From positions 28,524-92,523 of the forward strand of contig CAZJOM010000006.1 in assembly GCA_964547645.1 (NCBI GenBank): a DNA stretch of 64,000 nt. The letters are read 5' to 3'. Below are positions 32,501 through 41,936 of this stretch, piece after piece; position 1 is the first letter of the stretch, and each line of letters opens with the position of its first letter. This DNA comes from SZUA-430 sp964547645. GTDB taxonomy: Bacteria; Pseudomonadota; Alphaproteobacteria; Micropepsales; Micropepsaceae. The position numbers and the translations under genes are program-made. The notes under the pieces were generated by a model. The model ran no database searches. It saw only the letters and a list, made by a program, of their open reading frames with translations, and was not told where the DNA came from.

Positions 32501-32980
32501 CTACGTTTCGTACCGGAACGCTACCGTCACCTCTTTGGGCCGGTTGGCAAGCTTGATTTTGAGCTCGATTGAATACCGGTCTATGCCCTGAAACGGAAAA
32601 TATCCGCCGAAGCTTACCGTGTCGGCGATCACCATGCGTTCGAGCTTCTTTGTGGTCCTGCCGACGTGGCCGAGGCCTTCGACGGTAGCAGTAATGTCAG
32701 CGTCCGTTATGCGATCGAAGGTCCTCGCGTCGAACAGGGCCACGACAACGTGGCGATCCCATCCGCTTCCTGGGCCGCCATGCATCGTAGCCTCAGGATG
32801 CTGACTGGGATGCCCGCGAATGATCGCCGCCGGCATGACTCCAAGATAGACCGTGATCCCATCCACAGTCTGTTGATTGTCAAGCACGTCTGCCCAAGCG
32901 CCACTGGCGTTCGCCGCGCCTATCAGCATTCCCAGGAGAAATGCGGTGGTTCGTAGATCGCTTGGCACGAACTTCTTCAT
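32501..32980 (-). CDS. Exported protein of unknown function
   Basis: This encodes 159 residues from ATG 32980. A signal peptide-like start (LLGMLIGAANASGAWA) is followed by a beta-rich mature domain (ITVYLGVMPAAIIRGHP, HVVVALFDARTFDRITDADITATVEG) that reads like a small periplasmic beta-sandwich such as YtkA-type domains. I cannot assign it firmly. It is convergent with the MAT gene. An imperfect FixK-like box lies upstream on the same strand at 33035-33048. Confidence 0.65.
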   Translation of the reverse strand: MKKFVPSDLRTTAFLLGMLIGAANASGAWADVLDNQQTVDGITVYLGVMPAAIIRGHPSQHPEATMHGGPGSGWDRHVVVALFDARTFDRITDADITATVEGLGHVGRTTKKLERMVIADTVSFGGYFPFQGIDRYSIELKIKLANRPKEVTVAFRYET

Positions 32981-33448
32981 CGACGTTGTCCGCCATTGGC
33001 GTCACGTTTGTGCACACTCGAGCAGATGCCTTCTCTGCGGTAGATCAATGGTCTGCGGTTTTTTCCGTTCACGACGGATTCCCCGCAGTTGGTCAAACCC
33101 GGCAACGTGATCCGGAACGGATCTGTTCTTAGGTACAAGCACAGCCTTGAAGGTCTGGCGGATGGACACCCGCCGTCGCTAAGGTTTCCAAGACCAAGAG
33201 ACAGGGACGCGGCAATCGCCGATGTCGCGCCGAAGAAGCCAACGTATTGATACATCGTGCAAGCCGTCGACCGCTGTGGAGATTAAGGGGACTCTCTGCG
33301 TGAACTCGAGCAGTCGGCGGCGCGCATGCGCCGTTGGCGCCGGCCAATCTCGTCAAGCGGGAAGCCGAGCGTTGTTGAGCGCACATAAGCGCGATTTCTA
33401 ACTTGGCCGGCTTCCGTCATCACTACGTCACCATAGCGGAGCGCGGCG
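32981..33448. other. Intergenic stretch between the metabolic cluster and the conjugation module
   Basis: These 468 bases hold no convincing gene. The short frames lack ribosome sites and family-like sequence. The stretch marks the boundary between the two regions. I saw no tRNA fragment or direct repeat that would define an insertion end. Confidence 0.5.
33035..33048 (-). promoter_or_regulatory. Imperfect FixK-like box
   Basis: Read on the minus strand the site is TTGATCTACCGCAG, seven of eight half-site bases relative to TTGA-N6-GCAA. Its centre is about 61 bases upstream of the exported-protein start at 32980, similar to the spacing of the two perfect boxes. Confidence 0.3.
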
Positions 33449-35455
33449 ATGACGCCCACCAAACTTTTGATCGGCCAGATCGCGATCGTGTTTGCGATCA
33501 TGATAGCGGGCGTTTGGGCGTCGACACAATGGGTGGCAGGGATGCTGGGGTATCAGCCGCGGCTTGGGGTCGCGTGGTTCGATCTTGGTTCGTGGCCGGT
33601 CTATCGTCCGTGGCAGTTGTTTCCGTGGTGGTATGCTTACGGCGCGTACGCGCCGCAGGAATTCGACCGCGCGGGCCTGCTCGCAGCGGGAAGTGGGCTC
33701 CTTGGCTGCGCCGTTGCAATCGTGGGCTCGCTATGGCGGGCGCGGCAGAACCAGTTTGTCACTACCTACGGCTCGTCGCGCTGGGCTTCCCCGCACGAGG
33801 TCGCTTCCGCGTTCCTGTTCGAACCACGCGGCGTGTTTCTTGGGGCCCTGAAACGCCGCTACTTGCGCCATGACGGGCCGGAGCATGTGATGGCGTTTGC
33901 GCCCACGCGGTCCGGCAAGGGCGTGGGCCTTGTCGTTCCGACGCTGCTGTCGTGGGGCGAGAGCGCCATCATCCACGACATCAAGGGCGAGAACTGGCAG
34001 ATCACCGCCGGTTGGCGTTCGACGTTTTCGACTTGTCTGCTGTTCAACCCGACCGACGAGCGCTCCGCGCGCTACAACCCGCTGCTCGAAGTCCGCAAAG
34101 GTGCCTGCGAAGTGCGCGATGTGCAGAACATCGCCGACATTCTGGTCGATCCGGAAGGGGCGCTCGAACGGCGGAACCATTGGGAGAAGACTTCGCACGC
34201 GCTGCTCGTCGGCGTGATCCTGCACGTTCTCTACGCGGAAGAAGAAAAGACGCTTTCGCGCGTTGCGAGTTTTCTCTCCGATCCGCGCCGTTCGTTCGAA
34301 CACACCTTGCGCGCCATGATGGCGACGAACCATCTGGGGACGCCCGGCCGCCCCCGTGTTCATCCGGTCGTGGCCCAAGCGGCGCGCGAAGTCTTGAACA
34401 AGTCGGAGAACGAGCGCTCCGGCGTGCTCTCGACCGCGATGAGCTTCTTGGGGCTCTACCGCGACCCGACCGTGGCCCACGTGACTTCGGCCTGCGATTG
34501 GCGCATTTGCGATCTGGTGGACGGCAAGAGGCCGGCCTCGCTCTATCTCGTGGTGCCGCCGTCCGACATCTCGCGGACGAAACCGCTCGTGCGCTTGGTC
34601 TTGAACCAAATCGGCCGGCGCTTGACCGAGAAGCTCGAAGGCGATCCGGCGAAACGCCGCCGTCATAGCGTGCTGATGATGCTGGACGAGTTTCCGGCTT
34701 TAGGCCGGCTCGACTTCTTCGAGACCGCATTGGCGTTCATGGCGGGTTACGGCATTCGCGCCTACCTGATCGCCCAGTCGCTCAATCAGGTCTCGAAGGC
34801 TTACGGCGACAACAATGCGATCCTCGACAATTGCCATGTCCGGATCGCATTCTCCTCGAACGACGAGCGCACGGCGAAGCGGATCTCGGATGCTTTGGGC
34901 ACCGCGACCGAGCTTCGCGCGCAGCGCAATTACGCCGGGCACCGGCTGGCGCCCTGGCTCGCCCACGTCATGGTCAGCCGGCAAGAGACGGCGCGGCCGC
35001 TTCTGACGCCGGGCGAAGTGATGCAGCTGCCGCCAAGCGACGAGCTGGTTTTGATCTCAGGTCTGCCGCCGATCCGCGCCAAGAAGCTGCGCTATTTCGA
35101 AGACCGGAATTTCCTGGAACGCATCCTGCCCGCGCCCGATCCCGCAAACCTCACTTTACCCCCAGTGGCGGACGATTGGCACGGGCAGGTGCGCCTTCCC
35201 GATACGAGACTTGCCGCTGCACTTGCTGGCGATCTCGGAGACCAAAATGGCGACGGCGGACTGCACCGCCATCCCGCGCTCGGCGAAGACGTCGTTCGCG
35301 CCGCCGCCCCCGCAGAAGACGATCTCGCGCAGCTGCTCGACGACGACACTCAAACGGTGGGCTTCGGCAAACCGCTCCGGTCGAGCCTCGTGCAGCGGGC
35401 GCACGCCATGAACGGCGAGCCGCAGCGCCACGACGACCTCATGCCGAGTTTCTGA
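33449..35455 (+). CDS. traG: TraG/VirD4 type IV coupling protein
   Basis: This 668-residue DNA-pumping ATPase of the conjugative T4SS has two N-terminal membrane segments (about 7-30 and 76-95) and then the cytoplasmic RecA-like domain. Walker A is APTRSGKGVG (151-160), and Walker B is in LMMLDEFPALG. Other VirD4 blocks are GENWQITAGWR, FNPTDERSARYNPL and AQSLNQVSKAYG. It normally recruits the relaxase-DNA complex to the channel. It is the first gene of a tightly packed plus-strand operon. Confidence 0.93.
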   Translation: MTPTKLLIGQIAIVFAIMIAGVWASTQWVAGMLGYQPRLGVAWFDLGSWPVYRPWQLFPWWYAYGAYAPQEFDRAGLLAAGSGLLGCAVAIVGSLWRARQNQFVTTYGSSRWASPHEVASAFLFEPRGVFLGALKRRYLRHDGPEHVMAFAPTRSGKGVGLVVPTLLSWGESAIIHDIKGENWQITAGWRSTFSTCLLFNPTDERSARYNPLLEVRKGACEVRDVQNIADILVDPEGALERRNHWEKTSHALLVGVILHVLYAEEEKTLSRVASFLSDPRRSFEHTLRAMMATNHLGTPGRPRVHPVVAQAAREVLNKSENERSGVLSTAMSFLGLYRDPTVAHVTSACDWRICDLVDGKRPASLYLVVPPSDISRTKPLVRLVLNQIGRRLTEKLEGDPAKRRRHSVLMMLDEFPALGRLDFFETALAFMAGYGIRAYLIAQSLNQVSKAYGDNNAILDNCHVRIAFSSNDERTAKRISDALGTATELRAQRNYAGHRLAPWLAHVMVSRQETARPLLTPGEVMQLPPSDELVLISGLPPIRAKKLRYFEDRNFLERILPAPDPANLTLPPVADDWHGQVRLPDTRLAAALAGDLGDQNGDGGLHRHPALGEDVVRAAAPAEDDLAQLLDDDTQTVGFGKPLRSSLVQRAHAMNGEPQRHDDLMPSF

Positions 35456-35459
35456 GCCC

Positions 35460-35909
35460 ATGAAAGCCCGCTTGCACGCCTATCTGACCGACGACGTCAA
35501 CGACCGGCTTGAGCTTCTGGCCGCAAAGCCCGGATCGTCGAAGTCCGCAATCGTGAACGACGCACTCAAAGCCTTCTTCGCGAAGGGCGCTGCATCCGAG
35601 ATCGATGCGGTCTTGCGCGTCCGGCTCGACAAGGTTGCGCGCCACCTCGCGCGCCTCGAACGCGACCAGCAAGTTCTGCTTGAATGCGTGGCGTTGTTTA
35701 TCCGCTTCGAACTGACGGTCACGGTCCCCGTGCCCGACATCGACCAGCCGGCGGCGAAAGCGCTCGGCAACGAGCGCTTCAGCAATTTTGTCGCCCAGGT
35801 TGGACGCCGGCTCGCGGCCGGTCGCAGTCTGACGCGGGAAGTTTTGGACTACGCCACGCCGGAGGGCGCGATCGGTCAGGCCCGCGAACAAGCCGAGGGC
35901 AGCGCATGA
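35460..35909 (+). CDS. Ribbon-helix-helix (CopG-like) protein of the trb operon
   Basis: This encodes 149 residues. The N-terminal 45 residues (MKARLHAYLTDDVNDRLELLA, SSKSAIVNDALKAFF) match ribbon-helix-helix DNA-binding proteins. The rest is helical with a possible hydrophobic patch. A gene of this type is regularly found between traG and trbB in Tn4371-like modules. It could regulate the operon or act at the transfer origin. It overlaps trbB by four bases. Confidence 0.75.
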   Translation: MKARLHAYLTDDVNDRLELLAAKPGSSKSAIVNDALKAFFAKGAASEIDAVLRVRLDKVARHLARLERDQQVLLECVALFIRFELTVTVPVPDIDQPAAKALGNERFSNFVAQVGRRLAAGRSLTREVLDYATPEGAIGQAREQAEGSA

Positions 35910-36907
35910 CCTCGCTCCATCCTGCAACCGATGAGACCCGCGAACGGCGCCGCACGATGCTGAGGACAGCGATGGGACCCGTGATCGGCGCGGCCCTGCT
36001 CGATCCGGCGGTGATCGAAATCATGGTGAACCCTGACGGCGTGGTTCGCCTCGACCGGCGCGGGCAGGGACGGTGCGACACGAGCGAGCGGCTCACGCCC
36101 GCCGAGGTCGAGCGCATTGTCCGCATGGTCGCAAGCCATGTGCGCGTCGAGGCGCATGCGACCAATCCGATCGTGAGCGCCGAACTCCCCGAAAGCGGCG
36201 AGCGGTTCGAGGGCCTCTTGCCGCCGGTCACGAGTGCGCCCTGCTTTGCGATCAGGAAGCCGATCGGACACGTCTTGCGGCTTGAAGACTATGTCGCGGA
36301 GCAAATCCTCCAGCCCTTGCATGCCGCGGTGCTGCGCCGGGGCGTTGCAGATCGCAAGACGATCTTGATCGCGGGCGGCACGAGTTCGGGAAAAACCACA
36401 CTCGCGAATGCGCTGCTCGCCGAGATGGCGGAGGCCGACGAGCGGATCGTTCTGATCGAGGACACGCGCGAACTGCATTCGCCGGCCAAGGATACGGTGG
36501 CCCTTCGCACGGTGCGCGGCAGCGTCAGCCTGGCCGATCTGGTGCGCTCGACCATGCGCCTTCGCCCCGACCGGATCATTGTCGGCGAAGTGCGGGGCGT
36601 GGAAGCGCTCGACATGCTCAAAGCCTGGAACACCGGCCACCCGGGCGGTATCGCCACCGTTCACGCGAACTCGGCAGCCTCGGCGCTTAGCCGCCTGGAG
36701 CTTCTGATCCAAGAAGCGGTCGCCGTCGTCCCCCGTGCGCTGATCGCGCAAGCGATCGACCTCATTGTCTTTATCGCCGGGCGCGGCGCGACGCGGCGCG
36801 TCGAAACCGTCGCCGTAGTGGAAGGCGTTGCCGGCGGCGAATACCGCCTGCGCTCCATCGACAGTCACGCTGCGCTGACCCTTGCCAAGGAGACCCCTCG
36901 ATGCTGA
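35906..36907 (+). CDS. trbB: TrbB/VirB11 secretion ATPase
   Basis: This encodes 333 residues from ATG 35906. It is a hexameric traffic ATPase with Walker A GGTSSGKTT (about 157-165), the Asp box VLIEDTRELH, Walker B in RPDRIIVGEVRG, and the His box GHPGGIATVHANSA. It powers pilus assembly and substrate transfer at the cytoplasmic face. It overlaps trbC by seven bases. Confidence 0.93.
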   Translation: MTSLHPATDETRERRRTMLRTAMGPVIGAALLDPAVIEIMVNPDGVVRLDRRGQGRCDTSERLTPAEVERIVRMVASHVRVEAHATNPIVSAELPESGERFEGLLPPVTSAPCFAIRKPIGHVLRLEDYVAEQILQPLHAAVLRRGVADRKTILIAGGTSSGKTTLANALLAEMAEADERIVLIEDTRELHSPAKDTVALRTVRGSVSLADLVRSTMRLRPDRIIVGEVRGVEALDMLKAWNTGHPGGIATVHANSAASALSRLELLIQEAVAVVPRALIAQAIDLIVFIAGRGATRRVETVAVVEGVAGGEYRLRSIDSHAALTLAKETPRC

Positions 36908-37218
36908 AGCCGTTTCGCCGTTTGTCGCTTGTTTTGTGCGCAACCGCGCTTGCCGTGCTTAGCGGTCCGGCAGCCGCTGCCGGCTCGAATATGCCCTGGG
37001 AAGCGCCGCTGCAGTCGATCTTGGATTCGATCCAAGGTCCGGTCGCCCGCATCGTCGCCGTCATCATCATTATCGTCACTGGCTTGTCGCTGGCGTTCGG
37101 TGAGACCTCGGGTGGGTTCCGGCGGCTTGTTCAGATCGTCTTCGGACTCTCGATTGCCTTTGCAGCGACGAGCTTCTTCCTCACGTTCTTCTCCTTCGGC
37201 GGCGGGGCGCTCGTCTGA
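36901..37218 (+). CDS. trbC: TrbC/VirB2 pilin
   Basis: This encodes 105 residues. A signal peptide (LCATALAVLSGPAAAAG) precedes two hydrophobic segments separated by FGETSGGFRRLVQI, the usual VirB2/TrbC pilin pattern. The pilin forms the conjugative pilus. No dedicated TraF-type peptidase is visible in the window. Confidence 0.88.
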   Translation: MLKPFRRLSLVLCATALAVLSGPAAAAGSNMPWEAPLQSILDSIQGPVARIVAVIIIIVTGLSLAFGETSGGFRRLVQIVFGLSIAFAATSFFLTFFSFGGGALV

Positions 37219-37475
37219 TGGCGATCCCGGGCTTCGAGGTTCCACTACACCGGTCGCTGACCGATCCCATCCTTCTGGGCGGCGCACCACGGTCGGTTGC
37301 GATCGTGAATGGAACGATTGCGGCGGCACTCGGCTTGGGCCTTCGGCTTTGGATTGCGGGCCTCGCGTTCGGAGTCATCGGGCACGCGGTTGCAGTCTAT
37401 GCCGCCAAGCGCGACGCGCAGTTCGTCGAGGTCTTGGGCCGTCATCTCCGGCAGAAGGCGCACCTTGCATGTTGA
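37218..37475 (+). CDS. trbD: TrbD/VirB3 inner-membrane protein
   Basis: This encodes 85 residues. It starts AIPGFEVPLHRSLTDPILLGGAPR, typical of TrbD, with a hydrophobic hairpin (about 33-65) and a basic C-terminus. It starts on the last base of the trbC stop and overlaps trbE by seven bases. VirB3 proteins work with the VirB4 ATPase. Confidence 0.88.
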   Translation: MAIPGFEVPLHRSLTDPILLGGAPRSVAIVNGTIAAALGLGLRLWIAGLAFGVIGHAVAVYAAKRDAQFVEVLGRHLRQKAHLAC

Positions 37476-39937
37476 ACCTGCGCGAGTACCAGCGAACCGG
37501 AAAGCTGCTTGCGGACTATCTGCCCTGGGCGGCCTTGATCGCGCCCGGGATCGTCCTCAACAAGGATGGGAGCTTTCAGAGGAGTTTTCGGTTTCGGGGG
37601 CCCGATCTTGAGAGCGCGACCGAGGCCGAGCTCGTTGCGAGCTGCGCGCGGCTCAACAATGTGTTCCGCCGCTTGGGCTCGGGTTGGGCGGTTTTCATCG
37701 AGGCCGAACGGTATCCCGCACCGGGGTATCCGGCCTCAAGCTTTCCCGATCCGCTCTCTTGGGCGATCGACCAGGAGCGGCGGGCCTTGTTCGAACCGGA
37801 ACTCGACCTTGGGGCCGATCCGGCCCAGAAGCCGCGCCTGCATCACGAAAGCGCCTACCATCTCACCCTACTCTATATGCCGCCGGAGGACCGGGCGAAC
37901 CGGGCCGAGCAAATGCTGCTTTCCCGGCCGGTGTCTGGCCAGAGCCTTGTAGGCCGCGACTACCTAGCGTTCTTCGTGAGTGAGACCGGGCGGATTCAGG
38001 ACCTTCTCACAGGCCTCATGCCCGAACTCGAAGCGCTCGATGATGCCGGCACGCTCACCTACCTGCACGCGACGATCTCGACCAAGCGTCACCCCGTCGC
38101 CGTCCCCGAGACGCCCATGTACCTCGACGGCGTTCTCGTCGATGAACCGTTGCTCGGCGGTCTCGAACCGATGCTGGGCGACCAGTACCTCAAGGTTCTT
38201 GGGATCAGGGGGTTTCCGAATCTGACCCGGCCAGGGTTGCTCGACGAACTCAATGATTTGCATGTGCCCTACCGCTGGGTCACGCGTTTCGTTCCCTTGG
38301 ACAAACCGGAGGCCGCGCAAGCGCTCACAAAACTTCGCCGTCAGTGGTTTGCAAAGCGCAAATCGATCCTCGCGATCCTGCGCGAGGTCATGTTCAACGA
38401 GCCGACATCGCTCATCGACTCGGACGCCGACAACAAGGCCGCCGACGCAGATGCGGCGTTGCAGGAACTCGGCAGCGACGATGTCGCGTTCGGACACCTG
38501 ACGACCACCGTCATTGTTTCCGACGAAAACGCTGCCGCCGCGAACGAGAAGCTGCGCGCCGTCGAGCGCGTAATCAACGGCCGCGGCTTCACGACGATCC
38601 GCGAGACGGTGAATGCGGTCGAGGCTTGGCTCGGTGCAGTGCCGGGGCAGGTCTATTCCAATGTGCGCCAACCGCTCGTTCACACGCTCAATCTGGCCCA
38701 CCTGATGCCGCTCTCGGCGGTGTGGGCGGGGCCCGAGCGCAACGAACATTTGAGTGGCCCGCCGTTGCTCTTAGCCGCCACCCAAGGCTCGACGCCGTTC
38801 CGGCTCTCGACACATGTCGGCGATGTCGGTCATATGTTCATCGTAGGGCCGACCGGGGCAGGCAAATCCGTGCTGCTCTCGCTCATGGCGTTGCAGTTCC
38901 GGCGCTACGGACAAGCGCAGCTCTACATCTTCGACAAAGGGTTTTCGGCGCGCGCTGCTGTTCTCGGCATGGGCGGCGACCACTTTGCGCTCGGCTCTGT
39001 GAGCTCGCTTGCGTTTCAGCCTTTGGCCAAGATCGGCGAGCCCGCGGTCCGCAGTTGGGCCGCCGAATGGATTCAAGGCCTGATCGCGCATGAGCGCGTA
39101 TCGCTCACCCCTGAAGTCAAAGACGCAATCTGGTCGGCCTTGAGCAATCTCGCGAGCGCGCCGGTTGGCGAACGCACGCTCACCGGTTTGTCCGTTCTGT
39201 TGCAGTCGAACACGCTGAAGGCGGCTTTGGCGCCTTACACGCTCGAAGGTCCGTTCGGGCGCTTGCTTGACGCGGCCGAGGATCATCTTGCGCTTGGCGA
39301 CGTTCAGTGTTTCGAGATGGAAGAGCTGATGCATGCGCCGGCAGCGGTCGGGCCGGTCTTGACCTACCTGTTCCACCGGCTCGAAGCGAAGTTCGACGGC
39401 AAGCCGACATTGCTGTTGATCGACGAGGCCTGGCTCTTCTTGGACGATCCGTTGTTTTCCGCGCGCATCCGCGAATGGCTGAAGACGTTACGCAAGAAGA
39501 ATGTCGCGGTCATCTTTGCGACCCAGTCGCTCACGGACATCGCGGAAAGCAAGATTGCCCCAGTCCTGATCGAGAGCTGCCCGCAGCGGATCTTTCTCCC
39601 GAATGATCGCGCGCTCGAACCGCAGGCACGTGCAGCCTACGAACGCTTCGGGCTGAACGAACGGCAGATCAAGTTGATCGCGGCCGCAACCCCGAAGCGC
39701 GACTACTATCTGCAATCGCGCCGCGGCAACCGGCTGTTCGAGCTGGGTTTGGGCCCTATGGCGCTTGCTATCTGCGCCACCTCAAGCCCGGCCGATCAAG
39801 CACGGATCACGAAGGCGGTCGAGCAATTCGGCGCGGGCGCGTTCGTCGGCGCTTGGCTCAAGGCCAAGGGCCTGAGCTGGGCCAAGGACCTCATGAACGA
39901 CTTCGCTCCCATCGCGCCAAAGGAGGACCATCCATGA
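37469..39937 (+). CDS. trbE: TrbE/VirB4 conjugation ATPase
   Basis: This encodes 822 residues from ATG 37469, inside the end of trbD; longer upstream readings have no ribosome site. The N-terminal domain starts LNLREYQRTGKLLADYLPW. The C-terminal ATPase has Walker A GPTGAGKS (460-467) and Walker B LLLIDEAWLFL, followed by the VirB4 motifs FATQSLTDIAESKI and RIFLPNDRA. It is the largest ATPase of the secretion channel. Confidence 0.93.
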   Translation: MLNLREYQRTGKLLADYLPWAALIAPGIVLNKDGSFQRSFRFRGPDLESATEAELVASCARLNNVFRRLGSGWAVFIEAERYPAPGYPASSFPDPLSWAIDQERRALFEPELDLGADPAQKPRLHHESAYHLTLLYMPPEDRANRAEQMLLSRPVSGQSLVGRDYLAFFVSETGRIQDLLTGLMPELEALDDAGTLTYLHATISTKRHPVAVPETPMYLDGVLVDEPLLGGLEPMLGDQYLKVLGIRGFPNLTRPGLLDELNDLHVPYRWVTRFVPLDKPEAAQALTKLRRQWFAKRKSILAILREVMFNEPTSLIDSDADNKAADADAALQELGSDDVAFGHLTTTVIVSDENAAAANEKLRAVERVINGRGFTTIRETVNAVEAWLGAVPGQVYSNVRQPLVHTLNLAHLMPLSAVWAGPERNEHLSGPPLLLAATQGSTPFRLSTHVGDVGHMFIVGPTGAGKSVLLSLMALQFRRYGQAQLYIFDKGFSARAAVLGMGGDHFALGSVSSLAFQPLAKIGEPAVRSWAAEWIQGLIAHERVSLTPEVKDAIWSALSNLASAPVGERTLTGLSVLLQSNTLKAALAPYTLEGPFGRLLDAAEDHLALGDVQCFEMEELMHAPAAVGPVLTYLFHRLEAKFDGKPTLLLIDEAWLFLDDPLFSARIREWLKTLRKKNVAVIFATQSLTDIAESKIAPVLIESCPQRIFLPNDRALEPQARAAYERFGLNERQIKLIAAATPKRDYYLQSRRGNRLFELGLGPMALAICATSSPADQARITKAVEQFGAGAFVGAWLKAKGLSWAKDLMNDFAPIAPKEDHP

Positions 39938-40644
39938 AGTTTAGAACCATCGCTCTCGCAACCGTCGCGGCACTCGCGTTTGGCTTGGCGCCAGCCAAGG
40001 CGATTGTCGTCTTCGATCCCTCGAACTTCGAAGAGAATGTCCTGCAAGCGGCCCGCGCCTTGGAACAGATCGACAATCAGATCAAGAGCCTGCAGCACGA
40101 GGTCACGATGCTGGAGGATATGGCCAAGCACCTCGAGAAGCTCGGCTTCAGTTCGTTGCCAGGAATCGAGGTTGCGCTCAAAGACATCAATTCACTCATG
40201 ACGAAGGCCAAGGGCATCGCCTTCGACGTCAAGGCGACAACCGACGCGTTCCAAAAGCTGTTTCCCGACCATTACGCCGCCACGGTCACGTCTGGCGATC
40301 TGAGCGGCGGCGCCCTCGAACGTTGGCGCGAGGCGATGAAAGCGTTGGAACACACGATGACGGTGCAAGCGCAAGTCGTCGCCAATGTCGAGGCCGACGC
40401 AGGCACCTTGTCGCGCCTTGTGAGCGAAAGCCAAGGGGCTGTCGGCAGCCTGCAGGCACAGCAAGCCTCGAACCAGTTGATTGCACTCTCGGCGAAGCAG
40501 CAGCTGCAAACCCAGGACCTGATGGCGGCGCAGTATCGCGCTCAAGCTCTTGAGCAGGCGCGCGCCGCGCAAGCGCAAGAACAGGCGCGCGCTCAGCTCG
40601 CTCGCTTCTTGGGCGACGGGCAGATCTACACGCCACTCAACTGA
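39934..40644 (+). CDS. trbJ: TrbJ/VirB5 minor pilus protein
   Basis: This encodes 236 residues from ATG 39934, after AGGAGG. A signal peptide (TVAALAFGLAPAKA) is followed by long amphipathic helices (QIDNQIKSLQHEVTML, QARAAQAQEQARAQLARFL). This is the VirB5/TrbJ pattern of a periplasmic, pilus-tip-associated protein. The small TrbK lipoprotein (entry exclusion) that follows TrbJ in some systems is absent: only 26 bases separate it from trbL. Confidence 0.88.
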   Translation: MKFRTIALATVAALAFGLAPAKAIVVFDPSNFEENVLQAARALEQIDNQIKSLQHEVTMLEDMAKHLEKLGFSSLPGIEVALKDINSLMTKAKGIAFDVKATTDAFQKLFPDHYAATVTSGDLSGGALERWREAMKALEHTMTVQAQVVANVEADAGTLSRLVSESQGAVGSLQAQQASNQLIALSAKQQLQTQDLMAAQYRAQALEQARAAQAQEQARAQLARFLGDGQIYTPLN

Positions 40645-40670
40645 GGCCTTGAGGCCCACGAGACGATCCC

Positions 40671-41936
40671 ATGAACAACGTCAACGTTATCGACCGCTTC
40701 CTGGACACGTTCATCCGTTACATCGATTCCGGATTCGGATTGCTTGCGGGCGAGGTCGCGTTTCTGACGACGGCCCTAGTAGCGATCGATATCACACTCG
40801 CGGGCCTCTCTTGGGCAATGGACGACAGTTCGAACGTGATCGCACGCCTGTTGGGCAAAGTGCTCTATGTCGGCGCCTTTGCGCTTATTTTGAACAACTG
40901 GCCGGCGTTTGCGGGGCTCGTGTTTCAGTCGTTCTCGGGGCTGGGCTTGGCCGCCACGAACAATGCGCTCACGCCGCAAGATCTCTTGCGGCCAGGGTTT
41001 GTCGCGGGGACGGGGTTCACGGCCGCGCACCCGCTGCTTGAGCAGGCGGGTTCGCTCCTGGGCTTCACCACATTCTTCGACAATGCGGTGACGATCATCG
41101 TCCTGACGTTTGCCTGGCTCGTCGTCGTGCTCGCGTTCTTCATCCTCGCGGTACAACTCTTCATCACGATCATCGAGTTCAAGCTCACGACGCTCGCAGG
41201 CTTCGTCCTCGTGCCGTTCGCGCTTTGGAGCAAGAGCGCATTCTTGGCCGAACGCGTGCTCGGCAACGTCTTTTCCTCCGGTATCAAGATCATGGTCTTG
41301 GCTGTAATCGTCGGGATCGGGACGACGCTTTTTGCCGAGTTCACGACAGCGGCGAACGGACACGAACCCAATCTTGAACAGGCGATGACCTTGGTGCTCG
41401 CGTCCATCGCGCTCTTCGGGCTCGGGATTTTCGGGCCAGGGATTGCGACGGGACTCGTCGCCGGCGCGCCGCAGCTCGGCGCTGGCGCGGCTGTCGGCAC
41501 GGCTGGTGCGTTGGCTGCGGGCACAATGGCAGCGGGCGCCGCGGCGCTTGGCACGGCGCGTATGGCCGCCGGTGGGCTCTCAGCCGTCCGCGCGGGTTCG
41601 CTACTGCCGAAAGTATCGCCGCCGAGTCCGGCAAAGATCGGGAACACGGGGACCGATGAAAGTGGTCCAGGCGGTGGAGGCGGAGGAACAGGAAATGCCG
41701 CGCCAAGTGGCACGCCGCTGGGCGTGCGAGGCGGTGGAGCGGGGAGCACCGGTTCGACACCGCGCAACTCGACGAGCGCATCTACAGCAGCAAGCTCAAA
41801 TTCGACGCCCAGCTGGGCACGCCGGTTACGGGCCGAGCAGCGCTGGCACCGCCGCATCGCAACCGTCGAGCAGACCGTGAAAGAGGGCGACCGGCCCGGC
41901 AGTGGCGCCGCGCCCGATCTCAAAGGTGAAGCCTGA
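40671..41936 (+). CDS. trbL: TrbL/VirB6 polytopic membrane protein
   Basis: This encodes 421 residues. Five or six membrane segments occupy about residues 15-265 (LVVVLAFFILAVQLFITIIEFKL region), followed by an Ala/Gly-rich and then Ser/Thr/Gly-rich disordered C-terminal tail with basic residues (WARRLRAEQRWHRR). This is the typical TrbL layout for the channel component in the inner membrane. Its stop overlaps the trbF start by one base. Confidence 0.9.
   Translation: MNNVNVIDRFLDTFIRYIDSGFGLLAGEVAFLTTALVAIDITLAGLSWAMDDSSNVIARLLGKVLYVGAFALILNNWPAFAGLVFQSFSGLGLAATNNALTPQDLLRPGFVAGTGFTAAHPLLEQAGSLLGFTTFFDNAVTIIVLTFAWLVVVLAFFILAVQLFITIIEFKLTTLAGFVLVPFALWSKSAFLAERVLGNVFSSGIKIMVLAVIVGIGTTLFAEFTTAANGHEPNLEQAMTLVLASIALFGLGIFGPGIATGLVAGAPQLGAGAAVGTAGALAAGTMAAGAAALGTARMAAGGLSAVRAGSLLPKVSPPSPAKIGNTGTDESGPGGGGGGTGNAAPSGTPLGVRGGGAGSTGSTPRNSTSASTAASSNSTPSWARRLRAEQRWHRRIATVEQTVKEGDRPGSGAAPDLKGEA

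Noticed and set aside
32466..32510. Possible terminator GGGAC...GTCCC between the convergent MAT and exported-protein genes
   Set aside because: The stem is only five base pairs with a long loop and no T run on either strand.
36929..37468. Upstream extension of trbE through trbC and trbD
   Set aside because: The extra 180 residues are out-of-frame translation of trbC/trbD; TrbE proteins start LNLREYQ, as at 37469.
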